This document shows positions 30,526-41,812 of a stretch of 64,000 bases of DNA, in pieces. The notes below the pieces were generated by a model. The model was not told where the DNA came from, searched no databases, and saw nothing but the letters and a program-made list of their open reading frames with translations. The position numbers were made by a program, and so were the translations under genes. This stretch comes from Paralithodes platypus (lineage: Eukaryota; Arthropoda; Malacostraca; Decapoda; Lithodidae), in assembly GCA_032716605.1 (NCBI GenBank), contig CM064502.1:39246895-39310894 (forward strand). Reading direction: 5' to 3'. Positions within the stretch are counted from its first letter, which is position 1, and the number at the start of each line of letters is the position of its first letter.

Positions 30526-33513
30526 TCACACCCAACCCTTCTCGTCCATATGCTTATCCAATTTTATCTTAAAGCTTCCTACCGTTTTAGACCCCACTAT
30601 AGCACTTGGTAGTCCATTCCACCCATCTACAACTCTGTTACCAAACCAATATTTGCCTATATCTTTTCTGAAACGAAATTTATCTAATTTGAAACCATTG
30701 GTACGAGTTCTTTCGCTATCACTGAGCTTTAGTACATTTGTCATGTCCCCTTTGTTAATCCCACTAACCCACTTGAACACCTCTATCATATCCCCTCTAA
30801 CTCTGCGTCTCTCTAACGAATGTAAACCTAATTTCTTCAACCTTTCTTCATACGAAAGATTTCTAATATTATGGATCATTTTTGTCATTCTACGCTGTAC
30901 TCTCTCCAATGAATCTATGTCCATTCTGTAATAAGGACACCAAAATTGGACAGCATAATCCATATGGGGTCTCACTAATGACAAGTAAAGTTTTAAGATA
31001 ACATCAGCAGTTCTGTTACTCACACTCCTAGAGATGAACCCGAGAATCCTGTTTGCCTTATTACGAACGCTTATACACTGTTTTCTAGGCTTCAAATCAT
31101 TGCTAACAAACACACCTAGATCTTTCTCACAGTCTGAATGTTCTAATTCTAAATTAGCTAGTTTATATTTAACATTTGTATGCATCTTCCCTATCTTTAA
31201 TACCTTGCATTTGTCAATGTTAAACTTCATCTGCCAATTTACTGACCATTCATGTAAGGTATCTAGATCCCTTTGGAGGCACTCTATATCGCTATCTGAA
31301 TCAATTGATCTCCTCATTTTAGTATCGTCTGCGAATTTACTTATCCTACTAGTTATACCTAAATCTAGGTCATTTATGTATATAAGAAACAACAGGTGAC
31401 CTAATACCGATCCCTGGGGGACACCACTTTTGACTGCTCCCCACTCTGACTTGGTACCATTTATGCTGACTCTCTGTTTCCTACCAATTAGCCATGACCT
31501 AATCCATCCCAACAACGATCCTCCTATTCCATGTGCCTCAACCTTTCTCATCAATCTCTCATGAGGGACCCTGTCGAAAGCTTTACTGAAATCTAAATAA
31601 ATAATATCATATGACTTGTCACTATCTACTGCTTCATATACCTCTGAGAAAAAGCTAAGCAAATTAGTAAGGCAAGAACGTCCCTGAGTGAATCCATGCT
31701 GAGAAGAATTTATTAAGTTAAATTTGTCTAAGTGGCTTCTAATTTTCCTAGCAATAATAGACTCTAGCAACTTTCCTATGATTGATGTGAGACTAATGGG
31801 ACGGTAATTGGATGCTATCGATTTATCACCTTTTTTGAAGATCGGAACTACATTTGCAAGCTTCCAAGCTTCTGGAACTAAACCTGTTTCTAAAGACTTG
31901 TTAAATAAAAATGCTAATGGGCTACTTAACTCATCTCTGCATTCTTTTAATACTCTAGCATATACCTCGTCAGGACCAGGCGATTTTTGAGGTTTCAGTC
32001 TGTTAATTTCCTTAAGCACATCATTTCTACTTATACTAACTGTACTTAACATATTTTCTATACTATCACTATATACCATATTGACTTCTGAAATCTGTGC
32101 CAAATTTTCATTAGTGAAAACGGAAAGAAACTGACTATTTAATTTGCTGCACATTTCTAAATCATTTTCTGTTATTTCTCCTATTGAAGTTTTTAGGGGG
32201 CCTATTACATCTCTAACTTTATATTTATATAGTTGGTAAAAAGCTTTAGGGTTATTTTTTGAGTCACTAGCTATCCTTATTTCATAATTTCTTTTTGCTT
32301 TCCTGATTTCCTTTTTGACCTGTCTTGATAGAGTCTGATAGTATATATGTAGATGATTTTCGCCTTTCTTTATTTTTCTATATATTCCTTTCTTTTTTCC
32401 TATAAGATCTATTAGCTTATTAGTCATCCATTTTGGTTGGTTCTGCGGCGATCTAAATTTTCTTTTAGGGATATATTTATTTTGAGCATTGTGGAGTGAA
32501 GCAATAAACTGGTTATATGTAGGTGGCAAGTTTAACTCTGGCATATCCTGACTTAATTGCTTAACAATAGGGTCCACCCTTAAGTCTCTTCTTAGCCCAC
32601 CATAATCGGCTTTTCTGAAATCTGGGATAAGTGTCGTATTCTCTTTAGCATTCCCTGTCCATTGTATATTAAAATAAATAGATTTATGATCGCTATTTCC
32701 TAGGTGGTCACCAATCTCTACATCATTTATCATATGTTCATTGTTACTGAAAACTAAATCAAGAATATTAATACCTCTAGTCGGCGTATCTATGAATTGA
32801 AATAAAAAACTATCTTGTACAACCTCAATAAACTCTACTGAATCGGAGTCGCCTATTTGGTGCTGCCAATCAATGTTCGGAAAATTAAAATCCCCCATAA
32901 TGCACACATTGCTAAACCTTGATGCTATTTTAATTTCCTCCCATAACGATGTTCCGCCATTTCTACTCATATTAGGCGGTCTATATATAACTCCAATAAC
33001 TATGGTCTCACTACCTTCGTTAACCTCTACCCAAACACTTTCATTATCATTATTTAGTCTAATACCTGATTTAATACAGCTTTTTAATGTACTCCTGACA
33101 AACACTGCTATACCCCCGCCCCTCCTACTTGTTCGGTCATATTTAAACAAACTATATCCTGGAATATCAAATTCTGCTAAAAAATGCCTAGATTCTGTAT
33201 TAATCCACGTTTTAGTTAGCGCTATTATGTCTATATTTTCTGTGCTAACGAGTGCTCTAAGTTCGTTCATTTTGTTACATAAACTCCTACAATTTGTATA
33301 ATATACCCTCAACCTATTACTTTTATTTGCAACTAATGTTCTATTGTTTTTAGCTAACTTATTATTTCCTGTTGAACTACTAGCTCTAGACGGAAATTCT
33401 ACTCTATCAGTAATCTCATCTTTACTATCAGTTACATGTGTAGTGTTATCGATACTGCTATTACACATCACTATATTCGCACTATCTTGACTGATTATTT
33501 CTATTTTACACAC
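30526..33513 (-). CDS. LINE-C ORF2: endonuclease-reverse transcriptase
   Basis: About 995 residues without interruption. The APE-type endonuclease spans about residues 68-290: YYTNCRSLCNK, GDFNFPNIDW (207-216) and NSDHKS (273-278). The catalytic Glu expected in the T-E-T/S-W motif is Lys (LTKTWI, residue 101). RT spans about 500-760: SPGPDEV, ANVVPIFKKGD, IIYLDFSKAFDRV, SGVPQGSVLGHLLF and the FADD box at 727-730. The C-terminal thumb has RVQRRMTKMIHNIR and NGLPSAIV. The first listed codon is GTG and the frame is open further upstream into ORF1, so translation probably uses reinitiation or frameshifting. The Lys substitution suggests a dead endonuclease. Confidence 0.88.
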   Translation of the reverse strand: MCKIEIISQDSANIVMCNSSIDNTTHVTDSKDEITDRVEFPSRASSSTGNNKLAKNNRTLVANKSNRLRVYYTNCRSLCNKMNELRALVSTENIDIIALTKTWINTESRHFLAEFDIPGYSLFKYDRTSRRGGGIAVFVRSTLKSCIKSGIRLNNDNESVWVEVNEGSETIVIGVIYRPPNMSRNGGTSLWEEIKIASRFSNVCIMGDFNFPNIDWQHQIGDSDSVEFIEVVQDSFLFQFIDTPTRGINILDLVFSNNEHMINDVEIGDHLGNSDHKSIYFNIQWTGNAKENTTLIPDFRKADYGGLRRDLRVDPIVKQLSQDMPELNLPPTYNQFIASLHNAQNKYIPKRKFRSPQNQPKWMTNKLIDLIGKKKGIYRKIKKGENHLHIYYQTLSRQVKKEIRKAKRNYEIRIASDSKNNPKAFYQLYKYKVRDVIGPLKTSIGEITENDLEMCSKLNSQFLSVFTNENLAQISEVNMVYSDSIENMLSTVSISRNDVLKEINRLKPQKSPGPDEVYARVLKECRDELSSPLAFLFNKSLETGLVPEAWKLANVVPIFKKGDKSIASNYRPISLTSIIGKLLESIIARKIRSHLDKFNLINSSQHGFTQGRSCLTNLLSFFSEVYEAVDSDKSYDIIYLDFSKAFDRVPHERLMRKVEAHGIGGSLLGWIRSWLIGRKQRVSINGTKSEWGAVKSGVPQGSVLGHLLFLIYINDLDLGITSRISKFADDTKMRRSIDSDSDIECLQRDLDTLHEWSVNWQMKFNIDKCKVLKIGKMHTNVKYKLANLELEHSDCEKDLGVFVSNDLKPRKQCISVRNKANRILGFISRSVSNRTADVILKLYLSLVRPHMDYAVQFWCPYYRMDIDSLERVQRRMTKMIHNIRNLSYEERLKKLGLHSLERRRVRGDMIEVFKWVSGINKGDMTNVLKLSDSERTRTNGFKLDKFRFRKDIGKYWFGNRVVDGWNGLPSAIVGSKTVGSFKIKLDKHMDEKGWV

Positions 33514-33578
33514 TGGTTTGTCACATGAAGTACCTGCTCCATATGGAGACAGTATTTTACTTACACACCCAGGTTTTT

Positions 33579-34460
33579 TTAACGAAACCCCGCAACAATC
33601 TTGTCCAGTGAGCTGGCCAAGGTCGAAACTCCTAGTCGAGAAAGATGTACTCCATCCTGGGCATACAGTTCATCCTTACCATAGAAGTGGGTCCAGTTAT
33701 CTAGGAATGGTATTGACTTTGCCTTGCAATACTTCTCCAGCCGGCTATTTACACCAATAGCCCTGGAGGACCATTCCTTCCGTACCCCTCTTCTTGGTAG
33801 GATACTGTGTACCACAGGAAATCCACCCTTCTCCTTGATCCTCTCCAGCATTTTCTGGTACTTGGTCAGCAACTCCTCAGTCCTGCATCTCCATATGTCA
33901 TTGGATCCCGCGTTGATGAAGATGATGGGGTCCTCCCCACCCACTTCTTGGACACCATCCATCTTCTCTGCCACCCTCCCGACTCCGGCTCCAGGTAGGC
34001 AGACAACTTTACTAACATGAGTGTTAGTAGCTCCGTCAAGGTACCTAACCATTAAATCACCGACAATGAACTTAGCTTTTTTCCGTTGTCGGCGTGTAGC
34101 AGGAGTTGTAGCAGCAACAGCAGCAGACTTCCTCCCCTCCCCTCTCACTGCCTCGATGATCGCCACTTCCTCGCCATCACTCTCATCAGCCAAGGTGCTG
34201 AAGTTGTTGTGGGTCTTGAGTGGCTGCCTTTTCAGCTTGCAGGCCGTTGCACTGGTTGACACCACTTTCCAAGGGGCTTCACGATCCCTGGGAACACTTC
34301 CGGTAGCCTCACACTTCTTCTCCGCCATAGCTAGTCTCAAGGCCAAATTTTCATCTTTGAGACACTGAATCTCCTGCTCCACACTCTCCAGTCTTTCTTG
34401 CAAAGCAAGACAAAGCTGGAGAGTATGGGAGGAGACAGCAGACTCATCAACAACAGCCAT
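33579..34460 (-). CDS. LINE-C ORF1: SGNH-hydrolase-like (esterase) protein
   Basis: About 293 residues from ATG 34458-34460. Residues 10-50 form a predicted coiled coil (LQERLESVEQEIQCLKDENLALRL). A basic linker (RRQRKKAKF) follows. The SGNH-type domain then has FIVGDLMVRYLD, INAGSNDIW (Asn block) and DGVHLSRLG (Asp/His block). Esterase-like ORF1 proteins are known from CR1/L2 elements. The nucleophile Ser of the usual G-D-S is Leu here (TTA; a single-base difference from TCA), so hydrolase activity should be lost. RNA or membrane association roles proposed for such ORF1 proteins are family knowledge, not seen here. Confidence 0.82.
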   Translation of the reverse strand: MAVVDESAVSSHTLQLCLALQERLESVEQEIQCLKDENLALRLAMAEKKCEATGSVPRDREAPWKVVSTSATACKLKRQPLKTHNNFSTLADESDGEEVAIIEAVRGEGRKSAAVAATTPATRRQRKKAKFIVGDLMVRYLDGATNTHVSKVVCLPGAGVGRVAEKMDGVQEVGGEDPIIFINAGSNDIWRCRTEELLTKYQKMLERIKEKGGFPVVHSILPRRGVRKEWSSRAIGVNSRLEKYCKAKSIPFLDNWTHFYGKDELYAQDGVHLSRLGVSTLASSLDKIVAGFR

Positions 34461-34500
34461 CACTAAGAAAGTTCACTAGAACCTCACTAAGGGTAAACAG

Positions 34501-35452
34501 GTTCACTAGCGGTCACTGGGGACGTCCGCACTGGTCAGGGGTCAGAGGGCAACTGTATCCCACCAATTTACATTCATAAATTGATGGAATTATCAATCCT
34601 ATCATGCAAAGGTATAAAAAACTATCTCTCTCAATAATAAATTTATAATACAACTTTATTTGTATCAAAAATTGCCCCAACACTCTCCTCTCTGTGTGAC
34701 ACCAGTCTTCTCACACGGTCACTCTGATAATCCTTCCCTTCACCCACCCACCCACCGTCTCTCTCTGCCTTGGCCCCTACACTCTTGTATAATGGTGTTA
34801 TTTATAATACAGCATGCATTAAATAACCTTCACAAATATATTTGTATTGTATATTCTTGTAAATAATGAAAGACAACTGTGTTTGCTCCACCATCCCTCT
34901 ATATCTCGCCTACGCCCTTACGCGCATATATTCGATTATGTATAGTGATGCATATCATACAAAATACATCAAGTAAGTCTCGAATATACATTTCTATTGC
35001 ATATTACTTGCAAATAAAAAAATCCAACTGTTTCATATGGCATTCTGTCTACCCTCTATCAAGCGTAATTGGACACCAGTCCACTTAGCTCACTTTGTTG
35101 ACACAGAGATTACTTCCCTCCCTCCATATTCCCCTCCTCAAAGCTACTCTATAATATCGTACTTTATTACTGTCAATGACCTACTTATTCGTGTGCATAC
35201 TTCACATGTGTCTAATGCAATGTCTGCTTGCATAAATGAAAGTATGAAAGTCATCTATACGCGCGACATAGGCAAAGGTTCAATTTAAACCCCCCTCACT
35301 CTCTCCTCCCCCTTACCCCTACCGCCTCTAGGGCAATAACAAACAGCTGTACTAGGCCGGGCTATAAGGGTGAGAATCCCATGCCATCCATGCCTCGGGC
35401 ACCTCTACCCTCCTACACTTCTCCCTTCTTCCCACCCACCTCTTTCCACCCA
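34501..35452. other. unassigned sequence with weak duplication
   Basis: About 950 bp. Sequence around 34790-34870 resembles 34960-35040 (TTTCTATTGCATATTACTTG versus TTTGTATTGTATATTCTTG), suggesting an old divergent duplication. No gene is supported. Confidence 0.35.
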
Positions 35453-35860
35453 CCTCTTCCTTCCCACCTCTAAACACATTAATAATTCGCCTATATATCG
35501 CATAATTGGTCTATATGTGGTATATTCCTTGTTATATGGGCCGCCTACATACGTACACGTACTTTATATAGCATGACAGTGCTGAAAATACGATCTATAC
35601 GTGATATTACGGCCAACACACCCTCCCCTGCCCTTCCTTCTCGCCTAAACTCAATCACCTCTTCCTTCCCACCTCTAAACTCATTCATAATTTGCCTATA
35701 TATCGCATATTTGGTCTATATGCGGCATATTCCTTGTTATATGGGTCGCCTACATACGTACACATACTTTATATAGCATGAAAGTGCTCAAAATAGGATA
35801 AATACGCAATATTACGCCTAACCCACCCTCCCTACCCTCTGGTTCTACCCTACTTATTCG
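35453..35860. repeat. Two-copy tandem duplication, about 205 bp unit
   Basis: CCTCTTCCTTCCCACCTCTA starts each copy, at about 35453 and 35658. Both copies continue through GCCTATATATCGCATA, ATTCCTTGTTATATGGG and CCTACATACGTACAC. Divergence is moderate. Non-coding. Confidence 0.8.
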
Positions 35861-36650
35861 GGCGCGCGGATATTCGCCCGGGAAATCTTGCCGCGCGATG
35901 ACAATCTCGCCTCGCGATGCCATTCGCTCCACGTTTTTCAACTACGGACCCCCCCCCCCCCAGAAATTGTTTGGGGGTCAAATATATATGGCTCGATGCG
36001 CGCAAACATTCCCTACACGCTGATGTAGTTTTCATCGATATTTGCAAGGGTCGCCCAAATTGTCATACCTGCGCACAGGGGTGTGGTGTATACTATAGGG
36101 GGTGCGCAGTGGAGGTTAAAAGACCCCAGTAGCACTCAAAACAAAGGAATATGTGATTAAGTGAGATAATTCCCCTCCATACCTCCAATCACTCCTCCAC
36201 ATGTGTCAAAACCCCCTCCTTCCCCCTTCTTCAATTATCACCTATTTTTTCTCTTATTCCCTTGTTTATCGGTTTATTTATCGAGCCAATATCTCCAACA
36301 CGGTTCCAAGGTCGTCTACTGCGCATATAGAGAGCGTGGAAAGAGAAAGAAAGCAAGAGTGAGGGCTCAGTCTGCCTTCAGGCCTCAGAGAGGGAGGGTA
36401 TACGTCGCGTTCACCTCTCACCTCATGACTGGAGGATCGGCAATAATTCATATTTTTCACCCTCCAAATACTAACCCCACTTGTTTTATTGCTGTTACAT
36501 GTTAATATTTTCAAATTAAACGTAAAATAGGTGCATATGAACAAGTAATAACAATATTTATAGTAAAATGACGATTTTAGGAGGGAATGAAGCCAAATAT
36601 CCTCGCTTGGCGGGAGGGGTTTGAACTACCAATAGCGCGTCGCTCTCGGG
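35861..36650. other. unassigned sequence
   Basis: A locally CpG-rich patch (35855-35935) with a 14-C run (35949-35962) and otherwise ordinary non-coding sequence. No supported gene. Confidence 0.3.
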
Positions 36651-36990
36651 TTAAGGGGGGATGGGCGTATTTATTTGCTAATATATTTATCTATTTACTA
36701 TTGTTTTAGTTTTGTCCTTAAACTTCCATTAAGCTTTAAAAAACACACCCTAGACACTCCTTTGAGATAAAGTTGTACTTTTTTGGGCCAGGACTCCTTC
36801 TAAAAGTACAGCTTCGCTGTCGCTCGCCAGGAAAAAATCGACACCTAAATGACCTGAAAGGTTCTAATATTGACAAAACAAAATGGGGTGAAAGGTCTTA
36901 AAATCGCCAAACTCATGGGCCGAACGTCTCTAAATCTAAAAACTAATGAAGGAGAGGGGAGCCAGAAAAAACGATCATCCACCCGTAAAC
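36651..36990 (+). mobile_element. Repeat R1 copy 1 (TTAAGGGG-ended)
   Basis: Starts TTAAGGGGGGATGGGCGTATT and carries the family core CGCTCGCCAGGAAAAAATCG (about 36818-36840), GGGCCGAACGTCT and GGAGAGGGG near the end. Related copies lie at 46722-47335, 48750-48965 and 63812-64000. In the second copy the far end reads CATCTCCCCTTAA, so the family has TTAAGGGG terminal inverted repeats. No ORF. The element class is inferred as a non-autonomous DNA transposon. Confidence 0.65.
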
Positions 36991-37356
36991 TAAAGGAAAT
37001 ATCGCAGTTAATATTGGTAGTGAAGAAAACTACAGTATAATTTAATATTTATTGAGAACATCAAATTAATGTTCGATTAAATGCAAGCAAGTGTGCTTAT
37101 AATTATGCTCTTGCTACATCATCAACATGATTGAAAACTATGCCTTTGAGAGACTATTATGCAATTACATTTATGTATAACCAATATTGCATAATGAGCA
37201 AACAATGCATAATCAACATAACTTACGTTGTTGTGTGGATTTAATTAAAAATACTGACTTCCTATTACAAACAAGTTTGTTGATGAGGCTCAGTATGACC
37301 AGCAGTATATTGCAACAGTTTGCGTCATTCGCCTCCTCTTTCCTTTCCTTCAACAT
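36991..37356. other. unassigned sequence
   Basis: AT-rich non-coding sequence between R1 and a small MITE. No recognised feature. Confidence 0.3.
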
Positions 37357-37563
37357 TTAACCCCTTCAGCACGATGACGTAATTTTAATTTTATTTTTCT
37401 TACCATTTCTTTAGTAGCTTATGAGATACGTTTCTGAATCAAAGGGGTAAATACGATCTTCCAAAACCCTTTGAGTACCATAGGACCTTCTTAAACTGCA
37501 TACAACTGCTTAATTTTAACTAGATTCAAATGCCTAAATGTGTCATCGTGCTGAAAGGGTTAA
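37357..37563. mobile_element. Short TTAA MITE with clean terminal inverted repeats
   Basis: 199 bp (37361-37559) between TTAA duplications (37357-37360, 37560-37563). The left terminus CCCCTTCAGCACGATGAC and the inverted right terminus CCCTTTCAGCACGATGAC match at 16 of 18 positions. This is a textbook non-autonomous piggyBac-type element. No coding sequence. Confidence 0.85.
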
Positions 37564-37721
37564 TATTAAGAAACACGGCTGGCTACTGTTGGACTTACTG
37601 ACCGGTATACTGTAGTCTGGTAGGGTGACGGTAAGGCCTTAGGGTCAGCATGACAGGTGCGGTAACAACAACGATGAGGGATAACCCACTGAATGGTAAT
37701 GGAGCCCACCTAGCTTGTTTT

Positions 37722-38040
37722 CTCTTTCTCTCCCTCTCTCTTTGGCTAGTATCATTTCGGCCCCATTCAGCCTACTGTTTTAAGACGTTTAACCCCATCC
37801 AGGAGTCAATATTTTCCTGGCGAGCGGGAGCGAATCAGCATATATATATTTTGTTTTGACAGCAAGCTAAATTTGTACATTTTTCGATAGAAAAAATTTC
37901 TCCGGCAAAGCCGGATTTCTCCATTCAATGCTGGCTCGCTATCGCTCCCCAGGAAGAAATCGACACCTGGATGGGGATAAACGTCTTAAAACAGTTGGCT
38001 GAATGGGGCCGAATGGATACAAGACAGAGAAAGAGAGAAT
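37722..38040. repeat. Foldback element with an R1-like core
   Basis: Inverted arms of about 105 bp (37722-37832 and 37938-38040) share CGGCCCCATTCAGCC, TAAGACGTTT and CCCCATCCAGG. The centre has TTTTTCGATAGAAAAA and GCTCGCTATCGCTC, which also occur in R1. It appears to be a palindromic derivative of the R1 family. Confidence 0.75.
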
Positions 38041-39107
38041 AGGAGATAAAGATTTAACAATCCGTGACCCCCCTTAATAATGAATATCATGGTAAGGCTG
38101 ACCGAGACTACAGCAAATGTGTGGCTAATGTTGCATTCCGATATTGACCAGTCTCCCAGGCGGGCTGGCAGAAAAACGTTAATGGTGGGTAATATCCAGA
38201 TGGCGGCAAGTGATAATGAAGGTGGCGAGGAACCAGAAGATAGTGTTTGTGATAGTGTAGAGGATAGAGGTAAGAGGGCATCTGCCGAGTGACGCAAATT
38301 GTGTGGTGGTGGTGGAGAAGACCTAAATAACTAAAGCATTTTTTATTTTTATTGTTGTTACATCTGATGCTAAAGTGGCATGTCCCTATCTTTAGAGTTC
38401 AGCTATTACGAATATTTTGTAGCGACATATATGTTTAATTATGAAAAGTTACCAATATTAGTACGTAGCAATATTGCAGTTTCAGATTTGTCCATTAAGT
38501 ATCGATAAATCAGTTGTTAAGCCATTCAGTTCACCATCAGCTGAAAACAAACCGACTATACAAGATCACTAACGAAATATATGTAGGATCTCCTAGGGAT
38601 AGAACTATAATAACAGCATTGCATTATATGACTATTTCTCGACGACAGACAATAATTTTACCAAAACATGTTGTTATATAAATACTAACCAATTTGTCCG
38701 TATGTTCGTTGTTCATGTATTTATTATTTGCGTGATTTATAAGTTGCGTGAGGAAGTTAATGGAGTGTAACTGTGTATTATGGTTGGTTGGAAGCTGTGT
38801 AATGGAAGAGAGATAGATAGATAGATAGTGAGAGAGATAGTTAATTACGTAGAGTTACATATATACACATACTACACATACCTTGCGGTCCCTAGTAGGT
38901 AGTCAAGACTTAATGCTAAAATAGAATGTGCTACAAAGTGGAAGGCAAGGATAGCAAAGCAGAAGGCTCTCTCTCCCCACCCACCTCTCCCTCCGACCGT
39001 TAGTCGGCACGACATTTAGTTGGGGAAACAAACCCCCCAGCAGAATGAGAAATACTTGTACTGGGAAATTTATAGTAAAGAACGAAATTGAGAAATATTT
39101 TATACTA
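38041..39107. other. unassigned sequence
   Basis: About 1.07 kb with a small ATAG microsatellite (38808-38828). The segment 38860-38905 (CTTGCGGTCCCTAGTAGGTAG) resembles a CR1-type 3' UTR block (compare 43400-43420). No gene supported. Confidence 0.35.
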
Positions 39108-39569
39108 TCTATCTATCTATATGCTCAGGCCCAATCCCCATTTTGGGGGTAGCCGACTCAAGACAGAGCAAGAACAGGGAAAACACAAAAACAACATAAA
39201 ACAAAAAATAAACACAGATAAAAATCACAAACTCTTACACATCCAGGTCACCCAGGAGAAGACCCAGAGACTAGGGTTACCAAGGTCGCTCCAGCACTCT
39301 CCCGGCCCCTGACCACCCGGAGAGGTTCCGATCTCGGCAGGCAGACATGCAGCGGAGCCAAAGCCACAAGCCCTCCCACCACACTTCCAGGCACACCCTT
39401 CATATTAATCGTCTCCCCGGGCCAGGCGCCTGATGGACTATTATCTAGTCCAACTTGCGCCCGACCCCTTACTCCAAATGACCACGTGTTCACTCAACTA
39501 TTCACAAGCATTCTCCATTCACTCCTGTCCACCACCACTTCCCCTGCCTGATCTATAGTCATTCCTCTA

Positions 39570-41804
39570 TCATCCAAAGCCTTTCTTATAATAGTCTCTC
39601 CATCTCAATGGGGGTCTTCCTGCCCTTCTATCTCCCCTTGTACCTGACTCACATATTCTCTTTGTAAGCCTTTCATCTCCCATTCGTTCAACATGACCAT
39701 ACCAGCTCAGCACCCTTCTGTCCACTCTAGCTGACAAATGTTCCTGCTGCCCCACTCTCCTACGTATCTCTTCATTCCTCAATCTGTCTCTACGAGTAAC
39801 TCCACACATACTCCTCAAGCAGCTCATCTCCATCACATCCAGCCCTCTTTTCTCCTTTTTCTTCAGAGCCCATGTCTCAGCCCCATACATCACTGTTGGC
39901 ACAACAATTCCTTGATACAGTGCACTTTTTACTTTCACTCCGAGATTTTTCGTCTTCCACATACTTCCCATTGCTCCGAAAACCTTCCTTCCTTCACACA
40001 CTCTCTGTTTTACCTCCACTTCCATACCTCCACTCCTGCTTATCGTTCCTCCTAGATATTTAAAACACTCTACTTGTTCCAATATTTCCCCATCCAGCCT
40101 CACATCTAGATTCACCCTATGCTCTCCCGTATTACACACCATTACTTTACTTTTATTGACGTTCACCTTCAGTTTCCTCCTTCCACAAACCACACCAAAC
40201 TCTTTGACTACCCGCTGCAGTTTCTCATCAGAATCCGCCACCAATGCTGTGTCATCAGCGAACAGCAACTGATTCAACTCCCAATCTCTACCATTCTTTC
40301 CTACTAAACCCAATCCTCTTCCCATAGTTCTCCTTTTCACCTCCCTCACCACACCATCCATAAACATATTAAACAGCCATGGTGACATTACACAACCCTG
40401 TCGCAAACCTACCTTTACCTCAAACCATTCACTCAACTCACCATTTCCTACTCTCACACATGCTCTGCTCCCTTCATAAAAACTCTTAACTGCTTCTAAC
40501 AAATTTCCTCCTATTTCATAAATCCTTAACACCTTCCACATTGCTTCACGGTCCACACGATCATACACTTTTTCCAAGTCCATAAAAGCCCAAAATATCT
40601 CCTTATGCTTCTCTAAATACTTCTCGCATAACTGTCTTACTGCAAACATCTGATCCACGCACCCTCTTCCCCTCCTAAAACCGCACTGTTCTTCTCCTAT
40701 TGCAACTTCCGTACACTTTTTTATCCTCTCTATCAACACCCTGCAATACAGCTTTCCAACCACTGACAATAAACTAATACCTCTATAACTTGAACACTCC
40801 TGCCGATCTCCCTTCCCCTTGTACAACGGCACAATACATGCACTCTTCCAGCCTATTGGTACCATTGACACAGCAAAGCACACATTGAAAAGTCTCACCA
40901 ACCAATCTATTATCACATCTCCACCCTTCTTTATACACTCCACAGCAATACCATCCAAACCTTCTGCTTTTCCAGCTATCATTTGTTTCACTGCTTCTTT
41001 CACCTCATTTTCCTCAATCCTTTCATTCATTCCCTGCCACCTGGGTGGCCTGGGTAACCTATCTCCATCCACCTCTGCTTCAATCACTGCTTCTCTTCCA
41101 TCTCTTGTATTTAAAAAAAATTCAAAATACTCGGCATATCTTTTCCTCACTTCAACTGGTTCCACTAGTAATTCTCCATTTTCATCTTTCACTGACTCTT
41201 CCCTCTTTTGTCCTCCTTTCCTTACTTTATTTACCGCCTTCCAGAACATCTTCTTTCGTTCTTCAAAATTCTCACTCAGCCTTTGGCCCCACCTTTCGTT
41301 TGCATCTTTTTTCGCTTCTCTAATTTTCCGTTTTGCCTCTCTCCTTTTCTCCTTGTACCTCTCCCATACCTCAACACTACCATCCTGTAAAACCCTCTCA
41401 AAACACTGTCTCTTCTCCTCAACTGCCTTTCTCACCGTATCATTCCACCACTCGCTTCCCTTCCTGATACCTCTGCCTCCTACTTTCCTTTTGCCGCATA
41501 CTACCTCTGCACTTGCTTTCACTCCTTCCTTAAACTGTTGCCATTCAACCTCTACTTCTCTCTCTTCCATCCACTTTTCATTTCGTCTTTCCTTGTACTC
41601 CCTCTCTTTTTCACTCTTCTCTAACTCACTAACTTTTATTACCTCTCTTACTTCACGCTTGTCTCTTATTCTCCTGTAACTCTTAACTCTTAGCTTTCCC
41701 TCCACCAGGTAATGATCTGACATACCCTCCGCCTCACCTCTCATCACATTCACATCCAGCAGTCTACACAATCTTTCCCTTGTCACCAGCACATAATCCA
41801 TCAA
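39570..41804 (-). pseudogene. LINE-B reverse transcriptase
   Basis: About 744 residues. It begins in the endonuclease tail (MDYVLVTRERL, GMSDHYLVEGKL with the SDH motif), then a charged linker, then RT: AGKAEGLDGIAVE, SACIVPLYKGKGD, AFMDLEKVYDRVDR, GLRQGCVMSPWLF and LLFADDTALVAD. The C-terminal part has MCGVTRRDRLRNEEIRRR and AGRPPLRWRD, then diverges (YYKKGFG) where an indel near 39590 shifts the frame relative to the fragment at 5930-6243. The polymerase core looks intact. Confidence 0.87.
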
Positions 41805-41812
41805 TGCCCTCT

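Larger units (their letters stand above)
30306..34500 (-). mobile_element. LINE-C: full-length CR1-like element
   Basis: About 4.2 kb on the minus strand with two long uninterrupted ORFs (ORF1 33579-34460, ORF2 from about 33513 to 30526). The 3' UTR ends in three copies of an eight-base repeat TTCTTATG (30308-30330, complement), the short-repeat terminus typical of CR1. A partially duplicated 3' UTR block (TTGGCC...GATCCC at about 30350-30372 and 30497-30520) suggests a 3' tail duplication or adjacent insertion. ORF2 lies in the -1 frame relative to ORF1 and overlaps its stop. Despite open frames, key catalytic residues are changed in both ORFs. Confidence 0.9.
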
